A DNA stretch of 64,000 bases from Hyphomicrobiales bacterium. Its GTDB lineage: Bacteria; Pseudomonadota; Alphaproteobacteria; Rhizobiales; Rhizobiaceae. A program made the position numbers and the translations under genes. Location of the stretch: assembly GCA_900473175.1 (NCBI GenBank), contig UCKM01000006.1, positions 1 to 64,000 of the forward strand. The letters run 5' to 3'. The notes beneath the pieces were generated by a model. The model searched no databases. It was given only the letters and a program-made list of their open reading frames with translations, and was not told the origin of the DNA. Below, one piece after another: positions 44,122-53,476 of the stretch (position 1 is its first letter; each line of letters begins with the position of its first letter).

Positions 44122-47100
44122 TTACCACTGAACCCGTAAACCCACATTACCGCCAATCGTCTGGACCTTCTCATCATCCACGTTGGTCGAGAAATTGGCG
44201 GCTCCGTAAAGACTTACGCTCTTTGTCAACTGGGCTGTCAAGCCGGCGCCAAATGCAAGCACTGTCCCGCCCTTGCTGATCGTAACGTCCCTGGTGTTGA
44301 AGGTCGCCGTGTCGGTGACCGACGAAAACTGCCAAAGGTTCGCATCGATGAACGGCTGCAGCACAGTCGCGCCTCTATTCCACTTGCCCTCCAGACGCAC
44401 GCCGATTCGCCCAGCGAAGGCATCATCGGAATCGTAACCTATCGACGTGAAGCGATCGCTTGTATCATCGAGATCCACGCGCTGCCATATTCCCTGAACT
44501 TGCGGCTCGAGTGTCCACTTGTCACTGAGGATGACCGGATAGCCGCCTTCGAGTGAGGCAGTGACCGTCGAGCCACCCATATCCGCGCCGATGCCCCTGT
44601 CCGATACAGCGTCTCCGCCGATCCACGTATACATGGCAACCGCATCGATATACCAGCCGGGCGCGCCGATATGCGTCCAGTATCCGCCGAGGCTATCGCC
44701 CGTAAGATCAAGATTGCCCGCGTTCTGATGCAGTTTGCCAAGCGTATTGCCGATGACATCGCCGCTGGCCTCGGCGTGGGCATAAAACAATCCGGCGCGG
44801 TCCTGACCACCGCCTTCATGTTCCACCCCTACAAGGTCAAGACCAAGCTGCAAACCCCAGATCGATCCGTCAAACTCAGGCTCAAGCCTGTTGCCCAAAC
44901 CAGAGATCGTCGGATCCCAGCGCTCGTCATACGACTTTCCAAATACACGCGCCCAAGCAGCGGGGAACGCCCCTTTGCTCGCGAGCAGGAACTGGTCGCC
45001 CTGCCTCTCATGGAACGTGCCGAGCGTATCCAACCCCATCCGGCGTGCGACCGAAGGTGCAATCGCATAAGCTGGAATCTCCGGACGAATGTTTGCGGGT
45101 CCGACGGGTGGAGGGGACGGCGGAGGTGGTGACGGAGGGGACGGCGGCGCAGGTGGCGAGGGCGGCGACGGAGGTGAAGGCGGCGATGGAGGAGAAGGTG
45201 GTGATGGCGGCGACGGAGGCGACGGAGGCGACGGCGGTGACGGGGGTGACGGGGGGGATGGCGGCACGTCGGAACGGAGGAACCAGTCGCTCTCGGATCC
45301 GGCGGACGTACCGCCTCGGATGAGGTAATACTCGAATATGCCCGCGCCAACGGGTGCGCCGAGGACGAACGCGGTTCCCGTTGTCGCTGCACCGTTCGTC
45401 GCATCTACCACCCTAATGCCGTCGGCAGCGGTCAGGTCGCCAGGTCCGTTGACATTGGTGATGTAAAGGGACGTGGAACCCGAGCCGCTCGCGCCGGCCC
45501 CGCTGATGACCAGCTGGTCAGAGGGCGAGTTGTCGCTGGCGAGATATGTCTGCAGGTTCACCCTGCCGCCAAAGCCCACATAATTGCCGTTGACGACAAA
45601 TTTGTCGGTTGTGTTTGAGTTGTTGTTGGTAAGGTCGATGGTGCCAGCATTGTTCACGGTTACCAGCTGACCGGCCAGCGCTTGCGAAACGGTATGGGTG
45701 CCGTTGCCGGCAAGTACCTTGCTCGTTGCGTCTATCGAAAGCGTGCCGGTTCCTGTCCCCGCGTCACCCATCGTCAGCGTATTATAATCTGTGAATGTGA
45801 GTACGGAGTCTTGGGTAAGGTCGAAGAATTCCCAGTTGGTATAGCGGTAGACGCCGTCGCCTTTGGTATTTGTGAACACCAGGCGATCGTCAGCTCCGAG
45901 CCCGCCATTGACCGGGAGGCCAGTCTTGAGATTGTCGGACGCGAGATTGATCAAGTTTGCAAAATCGGTGCCGTCTCCCATGTCGATGCCGACCACGGTC
46001 CCGCCAGACCAGACAAGGCGGTCATTGCCGTCCTGTGCCTGCACCGTATTGGTGATGTCCCCGGCTTCGATGCGGGCAAAATCGTCGCCGGTGCCCAAGG
46101 CGACGTTTCCATTCACCACGCCGCCCAGCATGTAGAATTGGTCCGCCCCGGCACCCAGATTGACCGTGCCCGAGACGACATCGCGCAAAAGGGGATCCGC
46201 GACGACTGCATCGGTGCGGTTATAGAGAATATCATCTCCATCCCCAGTGGACACGGTACCGTTTATCCGTCCGGCGTTGTCGATCGTATCGCGTGCGAGC
46301 CCGTTGCTGGTGATGCTCTGAATGATGCCGGTGGAGCGGTTCGTGACCGTGTTGATCCCGTCGCCCGTCAGGGTGATGTTGCTGTTGAACGTTGCCGCGT
46401 TGTCGATCGTGTTGTTGGGACCAGTCAGGCTGAACGTGCCGCTGACGTTGGAGCCAGCGTTCATGATGACTTTGTTCGAAACCGTTCCCGTCATCACCAA
46501 GCCGGCGTTGAAGAAGCCCGAATTGTTGACGACGTTCGTCGCCCCTTCGATGCTCGCCAGACCGTTCACGGACCTGCCCGCGAAAACGTTCAAGGTGTTC
46601 TGGCCGTTGCCGGTGATCGTGATGCCGCCATTGTTGATGACGCCATTCTGATTGATGATGATGGCGCCATCGCCACTGCCGACAATGCCGGTGTCCATCG
46701 ATCCATTGTTGTTCAGCGTCTTGGTGAACCCGGCAACACCGTTTAGCAACCGCACGGAACTCGGGCTCCCCCGGAGCGCGCCGTCATTGGTGATAGTGCT
46801 GTCACCTGATCCTGAAACTTCGATACCACTGCCTGCCACCGTAGCCCCGTTCTGGACATTGATGGTGAGGGGCGTATTTGCCGGAGCGGTGAAGCCATCA
46901 TTGTCCGTGGCGGAGCACGTCACCGTGTCGCCTGGGCTCGGGACATTCGGCGCGCAATCAGCATTTGCCCGGGTGCTCGACAGGCAGATCAATCCGAACG
47001 ACGCCACCGAACCCATGAGGACAGAGCGCAGACCAAGGCGCAGACTGGGTTGGAAACAATTTGGAAATCTTACGGTGTTTGCGCTGCCAGGAACCAACGG

Positions 47101-47187
47101 AAGAATATGAGACGCTGAACCATAGCGCGCAATTTTCCCGGAACATTTCAAAATACGGCCCCCGCCGCCAATGCAGGTCTGCTTCAT
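44122..47187 (-). CDS. Large autotransporter with Pro-Pro-Ser linker
   Basis: A 1021-residue type V secretion protein. A long N-terminal extension ends in a signal peptide (MGSVASFGLICLSSTRANA, cleavage near residue 76). The passenger (about 77-660) consists of beta-helix repeats rich in Asn, Gly and Thr (SGSGDSTITNDGALRG, VDNAGRINGTV-like units). A linker of about 50 residues made of PPS triplets follows, then a roughly 280-residue autotransporter beta-barrel ending in VGLRVQW, the terminal aromatic needed for outer-membrane insertion. It is probably an adhesin or surface coat protein. Two neighbouring Cys (DCAP, TVTCSATD) open the mature chain. Confidence 0.9.
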   Translation of the reverse strand: MKQTCIGGGGRILKCSGKIARYGSASHILPLVPGSANTVRFPNCFQPSLRLGLRSVLMGSVASFGLICLSSTRANADCAPNVPSPGDTVTCSATDNDGFTAPANTPLTINVQNGATVAGSGIEVSGSGDSTITNDGALRGSPSSVRLLNGVAGFTKTLNNNGSMDTGIVGSGDGAIIINQNGVINNGGITITGNGQNTLNVFAGRSVNGLASIEGATNVVNNSGFFNAGLVMTGTVSNKVIMNAGSNVSGTFSLTGPNNTIDNAATFNSNITLTGDGINTVTNRSTGIIQSITSNGLARDTIDNAGRINGTVSTGDGDDILYNRTDAVVADPLLRDVVSGTVNLGAGADQFYMLGGVVNGNVALGTGDDFARIEAGDITNTVQAQDGNDRLVWSGGTVVGIDMGDGTDFANLINLASDNLKTGLPVNGGLGADDRLVFTNTKGDGVYRYTNWEFFDLTQDSVLTFTDYNTLTMGDAGTGTGTLSIDATSKVLAGNGTHTVSQALAGQLVTVNNAGTIDLTNNNSNTTDKFVVNGNYVGFGGRVNLQTYLASDNSPSDQLVISGAGASGSGSTSLYITNVNGPGDLTAADGIRVVDATNGAATTGTAFVLGAPVGAGIFEYYLIRGGTSAGSESDWFLRSDVPPSPPSPPSPPSPPSPPSPPSPPSPPSPPSPPSPPSPPAPPSPPSPPPPSPPPVGPANIRPEIPAYAIAPSVARRMGLDTLGTFHERQGDQFLLASKGAFPAAWARVFGKSYDERWDPTISGLGNRLEPEFDGSIWGLQLGLDLVGVEHEGGGQDRAGLFYAHAEASGDVIGNTLGKLHQNAGNLDLTGDSLGGYWTHIGAPGWYIDAVAMYTWIGGDAVSDRGIGADMGGSTVTASLEGGYPVILSDKWTLEPQVQGIWQRVDLDDTSDRFTSIGYDSDDAFAGRIGVRLEGKWNRGATVLQPFIDANLWQFSSVTDTATFNTRDVTISKGGTVLAFGAGLTAQLTKSVSLYGAANFSTNVDDEKVQTIGGNVGLRVQW
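45103..45265. repeat. Tandem 9-base repeats coding for the Pro-Pro-Ser linker
   Basis: Nonamers of the type GGAGGCGAC or GGCGGTGAC are repeated about 15 times and encode PPS triplets on the minus strand. Such low-complexity DNA can change copy number by slippage, so linker length may vary between strains. Confidence 0.9.
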
Positions 47188-47306
47188 GTTTAAGGTCCTG
47201 AATATTTAATCAACTTTTGTGTCATTGGAAATAATCCAGAATCTATATTATTCCGCAGAAGAGCATCTATTGCTTGTATTAACAAGGCTATGTCCATGGC
47301 AAGATA

Positions 47307-47323
47307 TACAACCATCGGTTGTA
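47307..47323. promoter_or_regulatory. Short inverted repeat upstream of the autotransporter gene
   Basis: TACAACC-ATC-GGTTGTA is a perfect 7-bp inverted repeat with a 3-base spacer, 120 bases upstream of the autotransporter start. It may be a regulator site in the 232-base gap. Confidence 0.4.
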
Positions 47324-47419
47324 CATGATACGCGCGACAATGCGCGCACATTGGTTAGTCCAAGCCGCATCGACGCGGATGTCAGGAAATTTTACTGCAC
47401 ATTGCCGCGATTTACTTGA

Positions 47420-49108
47420 TCATTGGCTCGCGCGCGCGGGAATTTGCCTCAAATACTGATGTATTGCCTGAACAACCACGGAGCCCTCCCCGACACCCGC
47501 CGCCACCCGTTTGACGGAGCCCGCGCGGACATCGCCCACGGCAAATATGCCCGGCGCAGACGTTTCGAAGGGTGAACCACTCGTAGCGACCCCGGCCATG
47601 ATCCCTGTCTCGATAAAGCCGGACTTGTCCAGCTTGACGCAGCCGTTCAACCATTCCGTATTGGGCGCAGCCCCGATCATCATGAAGACGTTGGAAATCG
47701 GCCGTGTCGTTTCCTCTCCCGTCTTGCGGTTGGCCCAGGTAACCGAGTTCAAGTATCGGTCCCCGCCTATGGCAGAAATCTCGGTAAACGGATGCACTGA
47801 AATGCGCTGCGATTTTTCGATACGCTGGATAAGATAGTCGGACATCGTCTCCTTCAGACCGGGTCCGCGGACGAGAATGTGCAGATGGTTGACAGACTGG
47901 GAGAGGAACATCGCCGCCTGGCCGGCTGAATTGCCGCCTCCGACCACAATGACCTCCTGCTCGTGGCACAGTTGCGCCTCCATTGCGGTAGCCGCATAGT
48001 GAATGCCTTGCCCCTCAAACCGTTCGTAGTTCAAAAGATCGGGCTTGCGATACCTTGCCCCCGTGGCAACAACGATTGCTTTGGCCGAAACAGTTTGGCC
48101 ATCATTCAACGCAACACGATAGGGAAAGCCGCTGCAGTCAACGGACACAGCCATGCGGGCGATCGCGAGGCGAGCACCAAATTTCTGGGCCTGAACCTGG
48201 GCGCGGCCAGCCAATGCCTGCCCGGAAATGCCGGTGGGGAAGCCCAGGTAATTCTCGATCTTGGAGCTTGTGCCCGCCTGCCCGCCCGGGGCAACCCCTT
48301 CGATAACGATCGTCTTCAATCCCTCAGAGGCTGCGTAAACCGCCGCCGCGAGCCCGGCAGGTCCGGCTCCAACGACCAGAACATCATAGATCACATTTCG
48401 ATCGATCGTTTCAGTCAGCCCAAGCGCGTCGGCAAGTTCCCCTGTGGTCGGATTTTGCAGCACCGCCTTTCCAGGCGGTACAATCACGGGAAGCGAAAGC
48501 GCGCAGATTTTCAGCGCGGCGACCATTTCCTTTGCATGTGGATCGACCTCAGAGTCGACCATCCTGTGCGGATAGCCGTTGCGGGTGAGAAACCGCTGTA
48601 ATCGCAGTGTATCGGCGGCATGGCTCGGACCTATCAGGACCACCCCTGCCTGGCCATGCTTGATAAAGCCAACCCTTCGTAGAATAAGGGCACGCGTGAT
48701 GATTTCACCGATATCGGGTTCCGCCGACATCATCCGTAAGAACGAACCGCGCTCGACCCGCACGAGTCGCGAATTCTGGGCGGCGCGCGCCGTCACCAAA
48801 TTCTCACGATTGTTGAACAGATCAAGTTCGCCGGTAAACTCTCGCTCGCCCTGTACGGTCAGCACTCTGGGCAGGCCATCGCCGTCCAGATCGAGCATTT
48901 CCACGGAACCGGATTTTATCAGAAAGAAATCGGTACTCCGTTCACCACGGCGAAACAGAATTGTGCCCTCGGCGACGTCGATCTCGGAGCCAAACGACGA
49001 AACGCGAGCGACCATCTCGTTGTCAAGCCGAGGAAACGTCTGAGCCTTGCGGGCGTAGGGATCACTCGCATCGGACGAGGTTTCCGCGTCAAATTCGATT
49101 TGGCTCAT
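47420..49108 (-). CDS. cNMP-binding, thioredoxin-reductase-like flavoprotein without CxxC
   Basis: A 562-residue three-domain protein. Residues 25-150 form a cyclic-nucleotide-binding domain (GSEIDVAEGTILFRRGERST). Residues 153-232 look like a thioredoxin/glutaredoxin-type domain (VVLIGPSHAADTLRLQRFL) without a CxxC. Residues 240-560 are thioredoxin-reductase-like with the FAD motif VVGAGPAGLAAAVYAASEG and the NADPH motif VVGGGNSAGQAA. Where thioredoxin reductase has its redox pair (CATC), this reads GIHYAATAMEAQLC. It thus cannot reduce thioredoxin in the usual way. The start at 49108 (MSQIEFD) follows GAGGG. Confidence 0.9.
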   Translation of the reverse strand: MSQIEFDAETSSDASDPYARKAQTFPRLDNEMVARVSSFGSEIDVAEGTILFRRGERSTDFFLIKSGSVEMLDLDGDGLPRVLTVQGEREFTGELDLFNNRENLVTARAAQNSRLVRVERGSFLRMMSAEPDIGEIITRALILRRVGFIKHGQAGVVLIGPSHAADTLRLQRFLTRNGYPHRMVDSEVDPHAKEMVAALKICALSLPVIVPPGKAVLQNPTTGELADALGLTETIDRNVIYDVLVVGAGPAGLAAAVYAASEGLKTIVIEGVAPGGQAGTSSKIENYLGFPTGISGQALAGRAQVQAQKFGARLAIARMAVSVDCSGFPYRVALNDGQTVSAKAIVVATGARYRKPDLLNYERFEGQGIHYAATAMEAQLCHEQEVIVVGGGNSAGQAAMFLSQSVNHLHILVRGPGLKETMSDYLIQRIEKSQRISVHPFTEISAIGGDRYLNSVTWANRKTGEETTRPISNVFMMIGAAPNTEWLNGCVKLDKSGFIETGIMAGVATSGSPFETSAPGIFAVGDVRAGSVKRVAAGVGEGSVVVQAIHQYLRQIPARASQ

Positions 49109-49324
49109 AGTTGTGCCCTCTTGTTTGCCTGCCGACTTTGGCAGCATAGAACAACGCACGGTGGTTGGTCTCCGCTCGAAGCTCGCCATGGCCCGAAGGA
49201 GGATCTGCAGTCTACAGCGAGAGGTACTCGCAAGACCATACCGGCAACATGCAATGCGTTGCACTAGCCAAATGGCAGCGCACGACTGATGCGTGGGCGT
49301 GGAGTCCTCTTTGAAAGTGCCCCT

Positions 49325-50554
49325 TTAATGTCCACCCAACACGAGAGTCTGGACGGGCAGCAACAGCGCTTGAATTCGAAGGATCATGGCATGCACGAGC
49401 GCCACAGTGTCCACCACATGCAGGAATACCCAACGCAGTGTGCCGATGTCTTTCGCCGCAAGCGCGTCGTGGTTGTTGGTATAGGCATTGGCAATGCAGC
49501 TACTGCCTGGTGGTATGCCAGCCAGTTGCCCCGGATAGAGCGGTTCGAGGAAGACGGTAAGCGTCCCGCCCTGCGCTATCTGTTGAACATCGATAAGCTG
49601 GTCAGTTGGGCGCAGTTGCCCCGCGGCAATGACGTCCTGTACTTCGGTCACGACCATCGGAATGATTGTAAATGGTTTGCCGATACATGTCGCCTCGGCA
49701 ATCATCCCCTTCTTCATCACCTGCGCCTCGATCTGATTGAAACCCGCGATCAGGGAGACGCGTCCGGCCTCTTTCGGAACAAGAATGCCGGCCGGCCGGA
49801 TCATTGTGTTGACGACGTCACCCGGACGTAGCGTGAACTGCTGGACGGTTCCGGCGACGCCCGCTCTGACGAGCGTTTTATCAAGGTCGACCTGCGCCTG
49901 CGCAAGCGCTGCCTCGGCACTGGCTTTCTGTGCAGGCAGGAGCGAATTGATCCTGGTCTCGATCGTCTGCTTGTTTGCAATGGCGGCATCGAGCGCGCCC
50001 TTGCGACCATCCGCGGTGACTTGCAACCGCTCCACCTCGCGAACCGAGACATCGGCCTTGCGCCGCAAAAGTTCTTGCCTGGTGGCGAGCTCGTCCAGGG
50101 CTTGCTGGTATGCACCTTGCGCCTGCTGTATGAGACCATCCGCCCCGGCCAGCTCCGTTTGAGCCACCGCCATTGTGGCGAGAACCTCGGTGATACGGCG
50201 CTGTGCAGTCTCGCGTGCGGCTTCCTGTTCCGAACTGTCGAGCCGGAAGAGCGGGTCACCCGCTTCGACCTTTGCATTGACGCCAACAAACACCTCGGCA
50301 ACACGGCCGGTTGCCTCGGGCAGTATGGTCACGGTCCGGAATATCGCGGTGACGTTCTTTGTTGCAGGATGGTAGTAAAATATCAGGGTGATCAATGAAA
50401 CGGTCAGCAACAGGCAAGTCGTAATCCCCCAGCGCAGCTCGTACCACACCGTATAGAGGGTAATCTCGCGCCCAATACGCTTTCCCTGGACGTACCTGCG
50501 GAAAAGGTAGTCAGGAAAGACTGTGAGCATTGAACAGAGGAGCAGCTCCAACAT
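49325..50554 (-). CDS. HlyD/EmrA-type membrane fusion protein
   Basis: A 409-residue periplasmic adaptor. It has an N-terminal membrane anchor (about residues 38-60, ITTCLLLTVSLITLIFYY), a biotinyl-lipoyl-like part (ILPEATGRVAEVFVGVNAKV), a long coiled-coil hairpin and a beta-barrel (GVAGTVQQFTLRPGDVVN). It resembles the YibH/YiaV branch, which is paired with a small DUF3302 membrane protein, as here (3-base gap). No inner-membrane exporter or TolC gene is adjacent. Confidence 0.88.
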   Translation of the reverse strand: MLELLLCSMLTVFPDYLFRRYVQGKRIGREITLYTVWYELRWGITTCLLLTVSLITLIFYYHPATKNVTAIFRTVTILPEATGRVAEVFVGVNAKVEAGDPLFRLDSSEQEAARETAQRRITEVLATMAVAQTELAGADGLIQQAQGAYQQALDELATRQELLRRKADVSVREVERLQVTADGRKGALDAAIANKQTIETRINSLLPAQKASAEAALAQAQVDLDKTLVRAGVAGTVQQFTLRPGDVVNTMIRPAGILVPKEAGRVSLIAGFNQIEAQVMKKGMIAEATCIGKPFTIIPMVVTEVQDVIAAGQLRPTDQLIDVQQIAQGGTLTVFLEPLYPGQLAGIPPGSSCIANAYTNNHDALAAKDIGTLRWVFLHVVDTVALVHAMILRIQALLLPVQTLVLGGH

Positions 50555-50557
50555 AAT

Positions 50558-50974
50558 TCAGATACCCTCGCCCGCATCAGCCTTCGGCTCCGGCTGCGTT
50601 GAAACAATTGCCTCGTCCCGTTCAGTAGGGCCGCGTCCGGACATTTTCTCGAGTGACTGTGCGATTGAAACCACGGGCGAGGAGAAGTCCGGGAAATCGA
50701 TCAACGCCAGCAACAAACCCGCGATCCAGAAAATATGATTGTGGGTGAAAAGGGAGATGAGGGCCAGGACAGCCACAATCTCCATTTGCACCTTTTTCCC
50801 CCGATGCGCCATTTGTTCCGGAAGCGCATGGAGTTGAAAGTACAGATTGCCGACTGCGAGGACGACGACCAAGAGGAATATCACGACGACAGTGAACAGC
50901 CAGTCCGTTTGGCCGGGCGCGGTAACAAACACCGGCAAATGCTCTATCGCTGCAGGATGTAACGTGTCAGCCAT
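50558..50974 (-). CDS. DUF3302-like inner-membrane protein (YiaW/YibI type)
   Basis: A 138-residue protein with two hydrophobic helices (about 25-48 and 65-92) separated by LYFQLHALPEQMAHRGKKVQ, plus an acidic, disordered C-terminal tail. Small DUF3302 proteins occur next to YiaV/YibH-type HlyD proteins in enterobacteria, and the arrangement is the same here. The molecular role is unknown. Confidence 0.7.
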   Translation of the reverse strand: MADTLHPAAIEHLPVFVTAPGQTDWLFTVVVIFLLVVVLAVGNLYFQLHALPEQMAHRGKKVQMEIVAVLALISLFTHNHIFWIAGLLLALIDFPDFSSPVVSIAQSLEKMSGRGPTERDEAIVSTQPEPKADAGEGI

Positions 50975-51386
50975 TGTTCGTCTCCCACCTGAAGCCTGTC
51001 ACCACCACCCAGCCGATGGTGGATCCATATACTCCCAAGCATGCATGTCCCTCGCGTCGGAAGAAAGTACGTAACAGTAACTATGAAAGGCGCTGTTTCT
51101 GAGGACAATTATTCATAGCGCCAACTACCCCTGATTGCATCTTGCTACCCAAGTCCTTCTCGGCGCCGGCGCGGGGAGGAGGAGCGTGCGCACGATTTGG
51201 GTTCAGGCGTGGACAGTCGCCGTCGCAGCGCTCGTCAGGCGCCAAGAATAATCTGCACATCTTCGTGAAAAGTCGGCTGGGGCGATGATCGTGATTGGAC
51301 TTCAATGTTTGACCGAGTCACGGTTGTGGGTGGGGCTTAAATCCTTGGAATGGGCGGACCAACTATCGTCGACATAGGAGGCCATC
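50975..51386. other. Divergent intergenic region
   Basis: I see no gene. Two nested inverted repeats (CTATGAA 51081-51087 with TTCATAG 51112-51118; GGCGCT 51089-51094 with AGCGCC 51117-51122) could form a hairpin or regulator site between the divergent transcription units. Confidence 0.5.
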
Positions 51387-51824
51387 ATGAAACACCTAGC
51401 ACTCGAACAACTGCAGGTCCTGGATAGAACCGATCCCGACTACCCACGCCACGCTCTGTCGCGTACCGAGCGTCTGGAACGCTGGGTGGAACTTCTTGAA
51501 CGCAATCCCGGCCAGCGACTTACGACATTCTATCAGACGGAGTTTCAAACCGCAGAGACCCGCGATGCGATGCGCGCTGACGGTTCGGCACTTGCGGTCG
51601 CCTTCGACGATTCGTACCTCCGCGCGTCAGGCCTGGCAAATGACAGCTATGGCGAAGCCAAGCGCTTCTTTGAACTCACCGACAGTCAATTGCACCGGAT
51701 GGTTTGCTATTGTCATTTTGGTGCCAATGTAAGCGCCGGCACAACTGCGCGCTATGTTCGCCGATTCTATGTTGCAAAGGAGAAGGGGATGATGGGCTGG
51801 CTGCGACAATTGCTTGCAATGTAG
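51387..51824 (+). CDS. Conserved hypothetical protein
   Basis: A 145-residue acidic cytoplasmic protein (MKHLALEQLQVLDRTDPDYP onward), mostly helical, with a Cys pair and His near RMVCYCHFGANVSAG. The ATG has a strong AGGAGG site. I do not recognise a characterised family. Confidence 0.7.
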   Translation: MKHLALEQLQVLDRTDPDYPRHALSRTERLERWVELLERNPGQRLTTFYQTEFQTAETRDAMRADGSALAVAFDDSYLRASGLANDSYGEAKRFFELTDSQLHRMVCYCHFGANVSAGTTARYVRRFYVAKEKGMMGWLRQLLAM

Positions 51825-51952
51825 CAATTGGGGAAATTGCCCAGCTGGAAGTGCATGTCCACCTGAGGAGCATCGACACGCCTCCGTGTCTGATGGATGT
51901 CATTCGTTGATCGTCCTTTCAGCGGCAACGCGTCACAACTTACCCGGGATAT

Positions 51953-53152
51953 TCAGTTGGAAGCAACACGCACGGGTGGCGCCGACAAACGCGGCACCAC
52001 AACGAGGCGTTTGATCTCGCCCCTTTTGAATGCTGCGAGGAAGCGCCGATAATCCTTGAAAGACACACACCCGTTTGAATCTCCGCGCGAACCGAGCATA
52101 TAGGTGTGCGCGAGCAGACCATCGCGGCCATAGACCCGGCGAGCATCGACGGGATTCAGGCGCAATGCCGCAACCCCGTGAAAAAGGCTTTCGCGCATGC
52201 TCAAATCATACGTGTTTGGCGGCGTAGGCCCACGGTTCTTCTGATTGGCATAGCGCGGCTTGTCGAGCATGCTTCCCAGCCCCGAATGCGCTTCCAGCCG
52301 CTCTCCGTTTGGCAGGTAGACGGTCCGCGCCTCGATATCATAAATGGCGACGCCACTGCGCGCGCCGGGTAAAGGCGTGGAGGTGCGGTATGTCGGAGCA
52401 TCCTCGTCAATCGCGCCATCCGGCCGCGCATAAGCAAGCATTTCTCCCGAACGACGATTCGCCCGCCCGCCGCCCGATGGCGCAGCAACACTTTCAACTT
52501 GCCGACGGGGCCGCACGCCCGGCAGCGGGATCGTGGGCGCGCTGTCTTCGTCAGACGAAGGTTCGGCATCTGCCAGCACCAGGCTGAAGGGCTGCTGGAT
52601 CGCACCGTTTGCAGGCGAGAGTACGTCTTGCGCCAATGCTTCGGTCATGATCGGCGGCGCGTCGAAAAGCACATCCTTGCCCGGCGACGTAGCGGCATCT
52701 GCAAGTGCAATCCCCGATGCCCGGCTCACAAATGCGTCCACAGTCAGCGGAGTATGGGCCGCAACTACGACTGGCCGCGGTGTGATAGTTACGCTCCCAT
52801 CCGCCGAAATCAGGACGTCCGCCGTCAATTCCTCCGTGTTCTGTTCGTGCTTCGCCAGCAATGGGAGGCGCGGATATTTGGGGAACCGATCCAGACGCTC
52901 CTGTGAGGCGACGAGCGCAATCGCATTGGGGGCGAGCCTCACCTCCTGTCGAAAGTCCGCTCGGGACGGAAATGCCATCGCTATCGTATGCATTGTGGAA
53001 AAACCGGCCATCAGCGCTGCACAAGCTCCGATTCCTGCGGCGGCGATGAAGACGCCAGGGACAAGGCTGCGTAACACCCTGGGGCGAAGACCCTTTCGGC
53101 CAACGGGCCTGGCGTCATTCAACGTCTTGGTCACAAACGCCATGCTACTCAT
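51953..53152 (-). CDS. L,D-transpeptidase-like protein with Tlde1 (DUF2778) domain
   Basis: A 399-residue envelope protein: short cytoplasmic N-terminus, one membrane helix near residues 30-52 (VPGVFIAAAGIGACAALMAG), a long low-complexity periplasmic stretch, and a C-terminal Tlde1/DUF2778 domain with YLPNGERLEAHSGLGSML and the catalytic SNGC (Cys362, motif HTYMLGSRGDSNGCVSF). The fold cleaves or exchanges peptidoglycan stem peptides. Related domains serve as type VI effectors, but the anchored form common in rhizobia is more likely housekeeping. Two ATGs (53152, 53143) are possible starts. Confidence 0.82.
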   Translation of the reverse strand: MSSMAFVTKTLNDARPVGRKGLRPRVLRSLVPGVFIAAAGIGACAALMAGFSTMHTIAMAFPSRADFRQEVRLAPNAIALVASQERLDRFPKYPRLPLLAKHEQNTEELTADVLISADGSVTITPRPVVVAAHTPLTVDAFVSRASGIALADAATSPGKDVLFDAPPIMTEALAQDVLSPANGAIQQPFSLVLADAEPSSDEDSAPTIPLPGVRPRRQVESVAAPSGGGRANRRSGEMLAYARPDGAIDEDAPTYRTSTPLPGARSGVAIYDIEARTVYLPNGERLEAHSGLGSMLDKPRYANQKNRGPTPPNTYDLSMRESLFHGVAALRLNPVDARRVYGRDGLLAHTYMLGSRGDSNGCVSFKDYRRFLAAFKRGEIKRLVVVPRLSAPPVRVASN

Positions 53153-53476
53153 TTTCCAAACTACAGACTCAGGACACGGGCCGCTTGCCAAGGCGGCGTT
53201 GCAACCGCCAAGCGCGGAATCGCTTGCCGAAGGTTGATCAATAGTGAGAAGAATGAAGAAGCTTGGTTACCAATTCCTTAGGCCGGTCGCATTATTTGTA
53301 ACGACATGAGGAGAGCTACCTTGCAATCGAGAGGATGCGGCCCCAATCGGCTTCGCTGGAGGCTAGGCCGCACGCCTGCGCAATGATAAGAATTTGTTGC
53401 TTTGCCTTTGCCGGGGCTTTGCCCGCCCTTTGAAGTGTGTGCTTGAATTATCGATCTTCGCGTTCGGAGCCTGTTC
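53153..53476. other. Divergent intergenic region
   Basis: No gene is seen. GGCGG (53192-53196) and CCGCC (53205-53209), with flanking CGCTTG/CAAGCG, can form a hairpin at 53182-53214. Promoters for the Tlde1 and ChaA genes must lie here. Confidence 0.45.

Noticed and set aside
45103-45265. CRISPR-like array
   Set aside because: The repeats are 9 bases, contiguous, without unique spacers, and code for the PPS linker.
45089-45328. Gly-Asp-Gly rich open frame opposite the proline linker
   Set aside because: It is only the complement of the PPS repeats. No start site or domain supports it.
45682-46746. A 354-codon open frame opposite the autotransporter gene
   Set aside because: The composition is that of a mirror of the repetitive passenger. 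The minus-strand reading has a signal peptide and barrel, so this one is a shadow.
51953-53152. Type VI secretion effector (Tlde1)
   Set aside because: The domain is the same, but the protein has its own membrane anchor, no immunity gene lies beside it and no type VI genes are in the window.
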